Shown here: positions 8,149 to 17,233 of the stretch, piece after piece
How positions within the stretch are numbered: position 1 is the first letter of the stretch
Layout of the letters: the number at the start of each line of letters is the position of its first letter
NCBI GenBank assembly: GCA_023458215.1
Contig: JAEXAJ010000022.1
Coordinates: forward strand, 1 to 37,433
Length of the DNA: 37,433 bases
Reading direction: 5' to 3'
Source: Bacteroidota bacterium
GTDB taxonomy: Bacteria > Bacteroidota > Bacteroidia > Bacteroidales > Bacteroidaceae
The notes under the pieces: model-generated
Database searches by the model: none
Seen by the model: only the letters and a program-made list of their open reading frames with translations
What the model was told of the DNA's origin: nothing
Program-made: the position numbers and the translations under genes

Positions 8149-9417
8149 ATGAAAGTTTTAATGTTTGGATGGGAATTCCCTCCCAAAATATATGGTGGTC
8201 TTGCGGTTGCCTCCTATGGAATAACGAAGGGATTAAGCTTGCAAGGTGATATAGAAACCACTTTCTGTATGCCGAAGCCTACAGGTGAAGAAGAAGATTT
8301 TCTGAAAATAATAAATATGAGTCAGGTGCCTGTTGTATGGCGTGATGTTAATTACGATTATTTGAAATCACGTCTGACACGAGGTATGACCCCCGAAGAC
8401 TATTACTCTCTCCGCGATCATATTTATTCCGATTTCTCTTATATGCATGTGAATGATATCGGAGGTCTGGATTTTGCAGGCGGTTATCCTGGTAATTTGC
8501 ACGAAGAGATAAACAATTTCTCCGTTATTGCCGGAGTGGTGGCACGTCAGCAGGAGTTTGATATTATTCATGCTCATGACTGGCTGACCTATCCTGCCGG
8601 AGTTCATGCTAAGATGGTAAGCGGCAAACCGCTCTGTATCCATGTGCATGCTACGGACTTCGACCGTTCGCGCGGAAAAGTGAATCCTACTGTTTATTCC
8701 ATGGAGAAGAACGGTATGGATTATGCAGACTGCATTATGTGTGTGTCCGAGCTTACTCGTCGTACAGTAATTAATGAATATCACCAGAATCCAAAGAAAG
8801 TGTTTGCGATGCACAATGCTGTGTATCCACTTTCACAAGAACTTCAGGATATTCCGCGTCCGGACCATTCAAAGGAGAAAGTAGTAACCTTCTTAGGACG
8901 TATCACCATGCAGAAAGGGCCTGAATATTTTGTAGAGGCTGCGGCGCTTGTATTGCAGCGCGCCCGTAATATCCGCTTTGTCATGGCTGGTTCGGGTGAT
9001 ATGCTGAATGCTATGATTAATCTGGCTGCCGAACGGGGTATTGCCGATCGGTTCCACTTCCCGGGCTTTATGAAAGGCAGGCAGGTGTATGAAGTTTACA
9101 AGAATAGCGACGTATTCGTGATGCCTTCGGTCTCCGAGCCTTTCGGTATTGCTCCGTTGGAAGCGATGCAATGTGGAACGCCTTCCATCATTTCAAAGCA
9201 ATCGGGCTGTGGCGAAATACTCGATAAGGTGATTAAGACCGATTACTGGGATATTCACGCAATGGCAGATGCCATTTATTCGCTTTGTACCAATCAATCC
9301 CTCTTCCATTATCTTCAGGAAGAAGGCAAGAATGAAGTGGACGGAATAACTTGGGAGAAAGTGGGTCTGAGAATCCGTGCCCTCTATGAGGATGTGTTAA
9401 GAAACTATGGTAAATAA
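8149..9417 (+). CDS. GT4-type glycosyltransferase, likely glycogen synthase
   Basis: 422 residues with a complete GT-B fold. The N-terminal half opens MKVLMFGWEFPPKIYGGLAV, and the Gly-rich loop positions the acceptor site. The C-terminal half has VVTFLGRITMQKGPEYFVEAA and the donor-binding E-x7-E motif (EPFGIAPLE). In Bacteroidetes this gene regularly lies with debranching and GH57 genes, so elongation of alpha-1,4-glucan from a nucleotide-glucose donor is the likely role; the donor (ADP- or UDP-glucose) is not determined. A strong GGAGG ribosome-binding site lies in the 15-base gap after the debranching gene. It is probably the true synthase of this locus, as the GT5-like protein at 12502-13335 lacks the donor domain. 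Confidence 0.85.
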   Translation: MKVLMFGWEFPPKIYGGLAVASYGITKGLSLQGDIETTFCMPKPTGEEEDFLKIINMSQVPVVWRDVNYDYLKSRLTRGMTPEDYYSLRDHIYSDFSYMHVNDIGGLDFAGGYPGNLHEEINNFSVIAGVVARQQEFDIIHAHDWLTYPAGVHAKMVSGKPLCIHVHATDFDRSRGKVNPTVYSMEKNGMDYADCIMCVSELTRRTVINEYHQNPKKVFAMHNAVYPLSQELQDIPRPDHSKEKVVTFLGRITMQKGPEYFVEAAALVLQRARNIRFVMAGSGDMLNAMINLAAERGIADRFHFPGFMKGRQVYEVYKNSDVFVMPSVSEPFGIAPLEAMQCGTPSIISKQSGCGEILDKVIKTDYWDIHAMADAIYSLCTNQSLFHYLQEEGKNEVDGITWEKVGLRIRALYEDVLRNYGK

Positions 9418-9434
9418 CAAAACAATAAATAGAA

Positions 9435-10838
9435 ATGAGAACTATCTGTCTTTATTTTGAAATACATCAAATTATTCATCTGAAACGTTACCGTTTCTTT
9501 GATATAGGCACTGATCATTATTATTATGATGATTATGCCAATGAAGTCAGCATCAATGAGGTTGCTGAGCGCTCTTATATCCCGGCTTTGAACACCTTGA
9601 TTGAGATGGTAAAAAACTCGAATGGCGCATTCAAAGTAGCTTTGTCTATTTCGGGTGTGGCATTGGAACAATTGGAAATCCATGCACCTGCTGTAATCGA
9701 TCTGTTGCACCAGTTGAATGATACCGGTTGTTGTGAGTTTCTGGCAGAACCTTATTCACATGGTCTTTCTTCGTTGGCAAATGAAGAATGTTTTATTGAA
9801 GAAGTGAAGCGTCAGAGTGCGAAGATGAAGCAAATGTTTGGAAAAGCACCTAAAGTGTTCCGTAACTCAAGCTTGATTTACAATGATGAGATCGGTGCAA
9901 TTGTAGCAGGTATGGGCTTCAAAGGTATGCTGACCGAAGGAGCCAAGCATGTATTGGGCTGGAAGAGTCCGCATTATGTATATCACTGTAACATGAATCC
10001 CAATCTGAAGTTGTTGTTGCGTGATTTTAAATTATCGGATGATATCAGCCTCCGTTTCTCTAATTCTGAATGGAGTGAATATCCTTTGTTTGCTGATAAG
10101 TATATCAGCTGGATTGATGCATTACCACAAGAAGAACAAGTGATTAATATCTTTATGGAACTTTGTGCATTAGGTATGGCTCAGCCTCTCTCTTCCAACA
10201 TTCTGGAATTTATGAAGGCATTACCGGTTTGTGCCAAAGAAAAAGGTATTACGTTCTCTACTCCTACAGAAGTTATAACCAAACTGAAATCCGTTTCTCA
10301 ATTGGATGTTCCTTATCCTATGTCTTGGGTAGACGAAGAAAGAGATACAAGCTGCTGGTTGGGCAATACGATGCAGCGTGAAGCTTTTGCCAAACTGTAC
10401 AGTGTGGCTGAACGTGTACACCTTTGCGATGACCGCCGTATCAAGCAAGACTGGGATTACTTGCAAGCAAGTAATAACTTCCGTTTCATGACCACTAAGA
10501 ACAGTGGTGTAGGTTTGAACCGAGGTATCTACGAATCTCCTTACGATGCGTTCACCAACTATATGAATATTCTTGGTGATTTCATCCGACGTGTCGATTC
10601 GCTTTATCCGGTGGATATCGACAATGAAGAGTTGAATGCTTTGTTAACTACGATTAGAAACCAAGGCAATGAAATAGAGGTTTTGCATAAGGAACTGGAA
10701 CAAGCTCAAGCTAAGTTGGAACAAGGAAAGGCTCCTGAGAAAAAGAAGGAAGAAAAGCCTGCTGCTAAAGCTCCCGCAAAAAAGGCTGCTGCAAAGAAGC
10801 CTGCTGCTAAAAAGACTACCAAGAAAGAAGATAAATAG
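9435..10838 (+). CDS. GH57 alpha-amylase-like protein with altered catalytic motifs and Lys/Ala-rich tail
   Basis: 467 residues; residues about 1-405 match the GH57 beta/alpha-barrel family of alpha-amylases and 4-alpha-glucanotransferases. The probable nucleophile is Glu168 in GMLTEGAKH. Other hallmark positions deviate: the usual HQP near the N-terminus reads HQI (EIHQIIHLKRY), the acid/base region that usually reads D-Y-E-x-F-G is MELCALG (241-247), and the usual SDHFYYM-like motif is SNNFRFM. Degenerate GH57 alpha-amylase-like homologues are known in Bacteroides, so activity is doubtful. Residues about 410-430 form a short coiled coil, followed by a Lys/Ala/Pro tail (433-467). It is third in the operon, 17 bases after the GT4 gene. 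Confidence 0.88.
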   Translation: MRTICLYFEIHQIIHLKRYRFFDIGTDHYYYDDYANEVSINEVAERSYIPALNTLIEMVKNSNGAFKVALSISGVALEQLEIHAPAVIDLLHQLNDTGCCEFLAEPYSHGLSSLANEECFIEEVKRQSAKMKQMFGKAPKVFRNSSLIYNDEIGAIVAGMGFKGMLTEGAKHVLGWKSPHYVYHCNMNPNLKLLLRDFKLSDDISLRFSNSEWSEYPLFADKYISWIDALPQEEQVINIFMELCALGMAQPLSSNILEFMKALPVCAKEKGITFSTPTEVITKLKSVSQLDVPYPMSWVDEERDTSCWLGNTMQREAFAKLYSVAERVHLCDDRRIKQDWDYLQASNNFRFMTTKNSGVGLNRGIYESPYDAFTNYMNILGDFIRRVDSLYPVDIDNEELNALLTTIRNQGNEIEVLHKELEQAQAKLEQGKAPEKKKEEKPAAKAPAKKAAAKKPAAKKTTKKEDK

Positions 10839-10860
10839 ATTCATCTTCCGGCTAGTAAGA

Positions 10861-10903
10861 TAAAAAAAACCTCCCGTTCTTGATTGAACGGGAGGATTTT
10901 TTA
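10861..10903. terminator. Bidirectional intrinsic terminator after the glycogen operon
   Basis: A 10-bp stem CCTCCCGTTC (10870-10879) / GAACGGGAGG (10886-10895) with a six-base loop. A run of A precedes it and a run of T follows, so it should act for both the GH57 gene (+) and the convergent DUF4270 gene (-). Confidence 0.92.
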
Positions 10904-10917
10904 TGAGATGTTATCTA

Positions 10918-12489
10918 TTAATTATTGAATCGAGTGTAGGTAACCTCTAATTTTAGTATCTCTTGTTTGCCATCTTTAGGATTACCACCTTTTAGTTTGG
11001 CATATCCCGGTTGCAAATCATTTTCGATACCGGTCATTGTAGGATTCTGACTGTTTGAGTAGTCATAAGTTACAGCAATCGGAATAAGCAGAACTTTATC
11101 CCAATCCGGGTTATCAGCGAGCCATTTATCTTCCCAATCTTTTTCATTCCAACTAGCTCCGGCTGCTTCTTTTGCTTTTTTCTTGGCTGCTTGTTTTTCG
11201 TTGATACAAGTAGTTACCAAGCGGGCTATATTTTTGAATGTATATTGATTGGTATTTACATTATTGTGTGCAACAGTGAATGATGTTACATTGTCCGTAA
11301 GCTTATTTTCTTCGAAGAAAGATTTTAAATCCTTCTTGCGTATCAATAATACATTTTTCGGAGCACTCATGCTGAACTTGTAATTATTCTCTTCGTTGTA
11401 GTTGGTGAAAGTTAATTTTACGGCATTGAGAGTGTCTTGAGATAATTCTTTATAGATGTCATCATAGGGCATTGTGGCTTCAGTAAAAATACCTGCAGGG
11501 GACTTTAAAAAAGTATGTCCTCCTTCGTTTGCTTTCTCTGTAAGTTTCTCAGAATTTTTGAACTGATTGGCCTGGATAACCTCCTTGGTAGAAGCAAAGA
11601 CAGTATTCATGCTATAAAATAAAGAGTCGCCTGTTCCGTCTTTCTTTTTCAATTTTAAGCCGGTAGTATCATTCACTGCATGGAAGCGGAACTGCATTTG
11701 CAAGTCTACACGATCAATATATAATACGGTACCATCTCCATAATCGGTTTTTACGTATACACCTTTGAATACTTTATCAATAAAAGTAGCAGCATTCTTG
11801 AAATATTCCGGATGCTTGCGATATACATTTAAGATTCTGTCTTCACCAAACTTCTTCTTATCTAATGGGAAGGTAATATTGGGATAATAAGTATAGTTGC
11901 CATTAGCATCCTTATCATATCTTACAGAGTCCGGTACTGTAGTATCGAAAGCAGTGTAGGCTTTAAATAAGTGTAAAGGAGAATTTTGATAATACTCTTT
12001 CGGATCAATATTAGTATAGTATGGGTTGTCTTTCTTATCCAGTTTCTTAGTGAGTTCGTATACACTCATTCTGCAAGCATTCAAGGAGTCACCAAACCAT
12101 TTGGAGTAATATACAACCAATTGGGCAGAAACTACTGAGTCTGCAGTCATAGTACCTTTAGCTCTGGTAGGATTTCCTTGGCTGTCCCATTCTGTTACAT
12201 GATATACTTCAGGGAAAGAGAAGTTGTCGGTACAGTTCAATTCAGTCAAGAAACTGGCTTCATAGTCACCAAACTCTTTATCAGTGAATTTTCCTACATA
12301 ACCTGTACTGGTTTTAGCATAAACAGCTTTTGGTGCAAATGATGCTGTAGTAACATTGAAAATTTTAGTATTCGATGACATGCCATCCGATTCGGGCAAC
12401 ATGCCCATACCCAACGTACCGGTGTTATCATCGCATCCGTAGAAAGTCAGGATTGCTAAAAGCAATGTTCCTAGATATCTTACTTTCAT
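10918..12489 (-). CDS. DUF4270 lipoprotein
   Basis: 523 residues. It begins with a lipoprotein signal peptide (MKVRYLGTLLLAILTFYGCDD; lipobox cysteine at 19), so it should be anchored in the outer or inner membrane. The body matches the Bacteroidetes DUF4270 family, with tracts such as LGMGMLPESD and a long beta-rich region. No catalytic motif is visible and the function is not known. It lies 12 bases downstream of the GT5-like gene and is probably co-transcribed with it. This neighbourhood recurs in Bacteroides from general recall, which may mean a link to glycogen or envelope glucan. Confidence 0.85.
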   Translation of the reverse strand: MKVRYLGTLLLAILTFYGCDDNTGTLGMGMLPESDGMSSNTKIFNVTTASFAPKAVYAKTSTGYVGKFTDKEFGDYEASFLTELNCTDNFSFPEVYHVTEWDSQGNPTRAKGTMTADSVVSAQLVVYYSKWFGDSLNACRMSVYELTKKLDKKDNPYYTNIDPKEYYQNSPLHLFKAYTAFDTTVPDSVRYDKDANGNYTYYPNITFPLDKKKFGEDRILNVYRKHPEYFKNAATFIDKVFKGVYVKTDYGDGTVLYIDRVDLQMQFRFHAVNDTTGLKLKKKDGTGDSLFYSMNTVFASTKEVIQANQFKNSEKLTEKANEGGHTFLKSPAGIFTEATMPYDDIYKELSQDTLNAVKLTFTNYNEENNYKFSMSAPKNVLLIRKKDLKSFFEENKLTDNVTSFTVAHNNVNTNQYTFKNIARLVTTCINEKQAAKKKAKEAAGASWNEKDWEDKWLADNPDWDKVLLIPIAVTYDYSNSQNPTMTGIENDLQPGYAKLKGGNPKDGKQEILKLEVTYTRFNN

Positions 12490-12501
12490 AGTTTTAATTA
12501 T

Positions 12502-13335
12502 CTAATCAATTTTATTTTGTTCTACCTCCCATACTTTGTCGTAGAAGTCGTTGCAGGCATCTGCAAAGTTTTCGGGAGATTGATAATCCAATATAAGTTT
12601 GCCGGATTTGCGGGCATATTCTAGAACTTCTTCGTTGACGTGCTCGCTTTGCTGAATAACGCCATCGGAGTAGTCGGTTGCTAATTTGCAAAGAGACGTA
12701 TAGTCGATGGGTTCTTTTAGGTTGGCAATGTCTTTCTTAGAAATACCTTTCAGCAGCAATTTGCTGGCAAAGTCTGCATGGAACGGTTGTTTGAAGTCAT
12801 CTTCAAAAAGTGAGAATACAACTTTGGCATCTCTGAAAGAAGGTTCGTCTTTATAAGCTTTTTTAATGTATAAAGGGGCTAAGGCAGTCATCCAACCTTG
12901 GCAGTGGATGATATCCGGACACCAACGAAGTTTTTTAACTGTTTCCAATACGCCGCGAGCATAAAAGATAGCACGCGCATCATTGTCTTCATACTCTGCT
13001 CCATTCTCATCAATTGCCTGTAGCCGGTTTTGGAAGTAATCATCATTGTCGATAAAATAAACCTGCATGCGGGCAGATTGAATGGAAGCAACTTTGATAA
13101 TAAGCGGGTGGTCGGTATCGTCAATGATAAGGTTCATCCCGGATAGGCGTATCACTTCGTGCAGTTGATTTCTGCGCTCATTGATATTCCCCCATTTGGG
13201 CATGAACGTTCTGATCTCTCTGCCTTTTTCCTGTATTGCTTGTGGTAGATTTCTGCCTACAAGAGACATTTCCGATTCTGAAACGTAAGGGGTAATTTCT
13301 TGTGTAATAAATAAAACCTTGTTCGCCTTTGTCAT
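12502..13335 (-). CDS. GT5 starch/glycogen-synthase-like protein, N-terminal half only
   Basis: 277 residues corresponding to the N-terminal Rossmann domain of GT5 glycogen/starch synthases (FITQEITPYVSESEMSLVGRNLP; DIIHCQGWMTALAPLYIKKAY). In active GlgA the loop reads KxGGL and binds ADP-glucose; here the equivalent is SESEMSLVG, and the entire C-terminal donor-binding domain is absent. The gene stops cleanly 12 bases before the DUF4270 start, with no leftover GT domain behind it, so this is a stable short form, not a frameshift. Catalysis is unlikely alone; a regulatory or scaffold role is possible. Database names such as glycogen synthase may overstate it. Confidence 0.82.
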   Translation of the reverse strand: MTKANKVLFITQEITPYVSESEMSLVGRNLPQAIQEKGREIRTFMPKWGNINERRNQLHEVIRLSGMNLIIDDTDHPLIIKVASIQSARMQVYFIDNDDYFQNRLQAIDENGAEYEDNDARAIFYARGVLETVKKLRWCPDIIHCQGWMTALAPLYIKKAYKDEPSFRDAKVVFSLFEDDFKQPFHADFASKLLLKGISKKDIANLKEPIDYTSLCKLATDYSDGVIQQSEHVNEEVLEYARKSGKLILDYQSPENFADACNDFYDKVWEVEQNKID

Positions 13336-13360
13336 AATAACAATGTTCTCAATTATTCTG

Positions 13361-13394
13361 CAAAGATATAAAAAAAATCGGGCAATAAAGCAAA
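13361..13394 (-). promoter_or_regulatory. Predicted promoter of the GT5-like/DUF4270 operon
   Basis: Minus-strand TATCTTTG at 13368-13361 is an exact -7 box. TTTG at 13394-13391 lies 22 bases upstream, slightly long spacing. The start codon is at 13335. Confidence 0.6.
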
Positions 13395-13531
13395 TAGGGG
13401 GAATCTATAATTCCTTATGATTTGTTAACTGCTTGAAATTCAGTAATAGATGAGCTTGTAGGAATACTCTAATGTGGTATAAGTTTTGCATTAATTTATG
13501 ATATTTCTTCTTTATATGCTAAATAATGGTT

Positions 13532-13538
13532 TATTTTG
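13532..13538 (+). promoter_or_regulatory. Weak candidate promoter box before panC
   Basis: TATTTTG is one base short of TAnnTTTG and lies 42 bases before the panC ATG. No clear -33 element was found. Confidence 0.3.
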
Positions 13539-13580
13539 CACCGCTTTAGCGAACAACTAGTTATTATATAACCAATAAAA

Positions 13581-14426
13581 ATGAAAATAGTACATACTAT
13601 CAAGGACTTGCAGGCCGGACTTTCGGCTTTGAGAGCCCAAGGAAAAAAAGTAGGATTAGTGCCTACGATGGGTGCCTTGCATGCCGGTCATGCCTCATTG
13701 GTGAAGCGTTGTGTGGCGGAAAACGATGCTGCCGTAGTGAGCGTTTTTGTAAATCCTACTCAGTTTAATGACAAGAATGATTTAGTAAAATACCCTCGTA
13801 CACTAGAGGCCGATTGTCGTCTGCTGGAGGAATGTGGAGCTGCTTTTGTCTTTGCACCTGCGGTAGAAGAGATGTATCCGGAGCCTGATACGCGCGAATT
13901 TAGTTATGCACCCTTGGATACGGTAATGGAAGGGGCTTTTCGGCCGGGACACTTCAACGGTGTTTGCCAGATTGTAAGCAAGCTGTTCGATGCTGTAAAA
14001 CCTGATAGGGCCTATTTCGGAGAGAAAGATTTCCAGCAGTTGGCTATCATCCGTGAGATGGTACGTCAGATGAAGTACCCGTTGGACATAGTAGGATGTT
14101 CCATTGTTCGTGAGGCTGACGGATTGGCTCTGAGCAGCCGTAATGCCCGTTTATCTGCCGAAGAACGCAAAAATGCTTTAAAAATATCGCAGACTTTATT
14201 TGAAAGTCGTACCTTTGCAACCTCGCATACGGTAGCTGAAACACAGAATTTTGTCGAAGATGCCATTGCAGCCGCTCCCGGCTTGCGTCTGGAATACTTC
14301 GAGCTGGTGGATGGCAACACGTTGCAGAAGATTGCCAATTGGGAAGATACCTCTTATGCTGTAGGTTGTATTACGGTATTCTGTGGAGAGGTTCGCCTGA
14401 TTGACAATATCAAGTACAAAGAGTAA
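13581..14426 (+). CDS. panC: Pantothenate synthetase (pantoate-beta-alanine ligase)
   Basis: 281 residues. It condenses pantoate and beta-alanine with ATP to make pantothenate, the precursor of coenzyme A. Visible motifs: [15 protein letters not shown], with the nucleotide-binding HxGH at His34-His37; [21 protein letters not shown]; and [10 protein letters not shown] near the KMSKS-like loop. Length and order are normal. panD starts 22 bases downstream, so the two consecutive pathway steps form an operon. Confidence 0.97.
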   Translation: MKIVHTIKDLQAGLSALRAQGKKVGLVPTMGALHAGHASLVKRCVAENDAAVVSVFVNPTQFNDKNDLVKYPRTLEADCRLLEECGAAFVFAPAVEEMYPEPDTREFSYAPLDTVMEGAFRPGHFNGVCQIVSKLFDAVKPDRAYFGEKDFQQLAIIREMVRQMKYPLDIVGCSIVREADGLALSSRNARLSAEERKNALKISQTLFESRTFATSHTVAETQNFVEDAIAAAPGLRLEYFELVDGNTLQKIANWEDTSYAVGCITVFCGEVRLIDNIKYKE

Positions 14427-14448
14427 TAACTAAAAAAGAACCAATCTT

Positions 14449-14799
14449 ATGATGATTGAAGTGTTGAAGTCGAAAATCCATTGCGCCCGCGTCACTGAAG
14501 CAAACCTGAACTATATGGGGAGCATCACGATTGACGAAGACTTGATGGATGCCGCCAACATGATTGCTGGCGAAAAGGTATCTATTGTCGACAATAATAA
14601 CGGAGAACGTTTTGAGACTTATATAATTAAGGGGGAACGTGGTTCGGGCAAGATTTGTCTGAATGGTGCCGCAGCCCGTAAAGTGCAACCGGATGATATC
14701 GTTATTATCATGTCTTATGCATTAATGGATTTTGAAGAAGCCAAGACGTTTAAGCCGTCGGTGATTTTCCCGGATCCGGCAACGAATAAAGTACTTTAA
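14449..14799 (+). CDS. panD: Aspartate 1-decarboxylase (pyruvoyl enzyme)
   Basis: 116 residues. It decarboxylates aspartate to beta-alanine, the substrate of PanC. The proenzyme cleaves itself at Gly24-Ser25 ([11 protein letters not shown]) to create the pyruvoyl cofactor; Lys9, His11 and Tyr22 are at the expected positions, and the NGAAARKV stretch is conserved. It is co-transcribed with panC. A strong bidirectional terminator follows at 14835-14868. Confidence 0.97.
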   Translation: MMIEVLKSKIHCARVTEANLNYMGSITIDEDLMDAANMIAGEKVSIVDNNNGERFETYIIKGERGSGKICLNGAAARKVQPDDIVIIMSYALMDFEEAKTFKPSVIFPDPATNKVL

Positions 14800-14834
14800 T
14801 TTTTTTTCTAAATATAACTTATTTGTTAATTAAA

Positions 14835-14873
14835 AGCCCCGTTTTCAATGTGAATTGCAAACGGGGCTAATTT
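14835..14873. terminator. Bidirectional intrinsic terminator between panD and the NfnAB-like gene
   Basis: A 10-bp stem AGCCCCGTTT (14835-14844) / AAACGGGGCT (14859-14868) with a 14-base loop. It is followed by AATTTTT on the plus strand and preceded by a shorter A-rich tract for the minus strand. Confidence 0.9.
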
Positions 14874-17177
14874 TTATTTCTTTAATTGCTTATTCATGGA
14901 AGCGGCAGCTTTTCGTCCGTCTCCCATGGCCAGGATGACGGTAGCACCACCCCGGACAATATCACCGCCGGCATAAATCGACGAAATAGATGATTGCATA
15001 TTGTCGTTTACGGTGATCGTACCTTTACGTCCTACCTCCAATCCTGGAATAGAACTAGGCACAATCGGGTTGGGCGATACACCTACGCTGACAATGGCAA
15101 GATCGATATCGATTGTTTCAGTAGCTCCGGGGATGGGAATGGGGCTACGACGTCCGGATGCATCCGGTTCACCAAGTTCCATCTTTTGCAAAACTACTTG
15201 CTTCACTTTCCCTTGTTCGTCGGCAATGTACTCTATGGGGTTGTGGAGAGTCAAGAACTCTACACCTTCCTCTTTGGCATGTTTCACCTCTTCAATACGT
15301 GCAGGCATCTCTTCTTCCGAACGGCGATAGATAATCATGGCACGTTCTGCGCCTAAGCGACGGGCTGTACGTACAGAGTCCATGGCAGTATTACCGCCAC
15401 CAATAACCGCTACACTCTTGCCAAAAGGCACGGGAGTATCAGAATCTTCACTGGCAGCATCCATCAGATTGACGCGAGTCAAGTATTCGTTGGAAGATAG
15501 GATATTGATAGAATTTTCGCCGGGGATATTCATAAAGTTAGGGAGTCCTGCACCCGAGGCAACGAATACACCTTTAAATCCCTCTTCTTCCAATTGCTCT
15601 ACGCTGATCGTTTTGCCGATGATGCAATCCTTAATAAATTCTACTCCCATTTGGGCAAGATTATTGATTTCTACATCTACTACCTTGTTGGGCAAACGGA
15701 ATTCGGGAATACCATATTTCAATACACCACCTATCTCGTGCAGCGCTTCGAATACGGTAACATCGTAACCATATTTAGCCATATCTCCTGCAAATGACAA
15801 GCCTGCGGGGCCGGAACCGATTACAGCTATTTTGATGCCGTTCTTCTCTTTTATTTCCGGAACGGAGATTTGTCCGCTCTCTCTTTCGTAATCGGCGGCA
15901 AAACGTTCCAAATAACCGATAGCTACCGGCTTTTCATTCATTTTCAGGTGAATACATTTTGATTCGCATTGCTTCTCCTGCGGGCATACACGACCACAAA
16001 CGGCTGGCAGTGCACTGGTTTCTTTCAATGTCTTGGCAGCTTCGAGGAAGTCGCCGCGCTCAATGTGCTTCACAAAACGGGGAATGTCGATACCTACGGG
16101 GCAACCTTCCATGCAACCGGGGTTGGCACAGTCCAGGCAGCGTTTGGCTTCGGTCAAAGCCTGTTCGGCAGTCAATCCCTGGTTCACTTCTTCTTTGCGG
16201 CTGTGCGAACGGTATTCAGCATCCAGTTCGTTCATCTCTACACGGGGAATGGCGGTGCGTTCTTTCGGCTTCATCGACTTGCGTAATTCCAGACGCCAGG
16301 CAGCGTTGCGGCTCTTATCGTCTTCTTGCAGGTTTTCGCCGGTGGCTTCGCAGGTCTTGGGCTCTTCTAGTTTTTGCATTTCTTCGCGTTCGATGTTCTT
16401 GAAGGCTCCCATGCGTTTCAGCATTTCGTCGAAATCTACTTGATGACCGTCAAACTCAGGACCATCTACACAGACAAATTTAGTCTTTCCGCCGATGGTG
16501 ATACGGCAGGCGCCACACATACCTGTACCGTCTACCATAATGGTATTCAGAGATACATCGGTAGGGATTTCGTATTTCTTTGTCAGCAAACAAACAAATT
16601 TCATCATGATGGCGGGACCTATGGCGAAGCATTTGTTCACTTTTTCGCGTTTGATAACTTCTTCCACGCCTTCGGTTACCAGACCTTTACGTCCGTAAGA
16701 ACCGTCATCAGTCATGATAATCACTTCGTCGGAACTTTCGCGCATCTCCTTTTCGAGGATAATCAGTTCTTTGGTACGACCTGCAAGTACGGTAATCACA
16801 CGGTTTCCGGCAGCTTTCAAAGCTTGTACAATAGGAAGCATCGGAGCCACACCTACACCACCTCCGGCGCAGACTACGGTACCGAAGTTCTCGATGTGAG
16901 TGGCTTGTCCCAACGGACCTACGACGTCTGTAATAAAATCGCCTTCATTCAATTCGCACAAACGGGTGGAAGAAAGTCCTACTTCCTGTATCACCAAAGT
17001 GATGGTACCTTTTATAGGATCGGCAGCGGCGATGGTTAGGGGCATGCGTTCGCCCTTTTCGCCCACGCGTACAATTACAAAGTGTCCTGCTTTACGTGAT
17101 TTAGCAATTAACGGTGCTTCGATTACTAACTTGAAGACCTTTTCTGAGAAGTGTTCTTTGCTAATGATTTTGTTCAT
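14874..17177 (-). CDS. Fused NfnA-NfnB-type flavoprotein (NAD-binding PyrK-like domain + GltD-like glutamate synthase small subunit)
   Basis: 767 residues joining two proteins that are separate subunits in many bacteria. Residues 1-265 are the NfnA/SudB/PyrK-like FAD-NAD(H) domain, with a [2Fe-2S] site (Asp216, Cys221, Cys224, Cys236 in MVDGTGMCGAC...CVDG). Residues about 290-767 are the NfnB/GltD-like part: two four-Cys clusters (347, 350, 355, 359; 394, 398, 404, 408), an FAD site GSGPAG (454-459) and an NADPH site VIGGGNTAMDSVRTA. Known NfnAB couples NADH, NADPH and ferredoxin by electron bifurcation; databases also call this form bifunctional dihydroorotate dehydrogenase B/glutamate synthase. 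No GltB large subunit lies nearby, so the Nfn role is favoured, by inference. Confidence 0.9.
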   Translation of the reverse strand: MNKIISKEHFSEKVFKLVIEAPLIAKSRKAGHFVIVRVGEKGERMPLTIAAADPIKGTITLVIQEVGLSSTRLCELNEGDFITDVVGPLGQATHIENFGTVVCAGGGVGVAPMLPIVQALKAAGNRVITVLAGRTKELIILEKEMRESSDEVIIMTDDGSYGRKGLVTEGVEEVIKREKVNKCFAIGPAIMMKFVCLLTKKYEIPTDVSLNTIMVDGTGMCGACRITIGGKTKFVCVDGPEFDGHQVDFDEMLKRMGAFKNIEREEMQKLEEPKTCEATGENLQEDDKSRNAAWRLELRKSMKPKERTAIPRVEMNELDAEYRSHSRKEEVNQGLTAEQALTEAKRCLDCANPGCMEGCPVGIDIPRFVKHIERGDFLEAAKTLKETSALPAVCGRVCPQEKQCESKCIHLKMNEKPVAIGYLERFAADYERESGQISVPEIKEKNGIKIAVIGSGPAGLSFAGDMAKYGYDVTVFEALHEIGGVLKYGIPEFRLPNKVVDVEINNLAQMGVEFIKDCIIGKTISVEQLEEEGFKGVFVASGAGLPNFMNIPGENSINILSSNEYLTRVNLMDAASEDSDTPVPFGKSVAVIGGGNTAMDSVRTARRLGAERAMIIYRRSEEEMPARIEEVKHAKEEGVEFLTLHNPIEYIADEQGKVKQVVLQKMELGEPDASGRRSPIPIPGATETIDIDLAIVSVGVSPNPIVPSSIPGLEVGRKGTITVNDNMQSSISSIYAGGDIVRGGATVILAMGDGRKAAASMNKQLKK

Positions 17178-17233
17178 TATCTATAAATTTTGTTGGTATA
17201 ATTACGTAATTACTTTCAGATTGTAACAGTTTG

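Noticed and set aside
12502..13335. Frameshifted full-length glycogen synthase
   Set aside because: The DNA after the stop is the start of an intact DUF4270 gene; no remnant of a donor-binding domain was found in any frame.
16374..17039. Long open frame (221 codons) antisense to the NfnAB-like gene
   Set aside because: It mirrors a well-supported conserved gene and shows no family motif.
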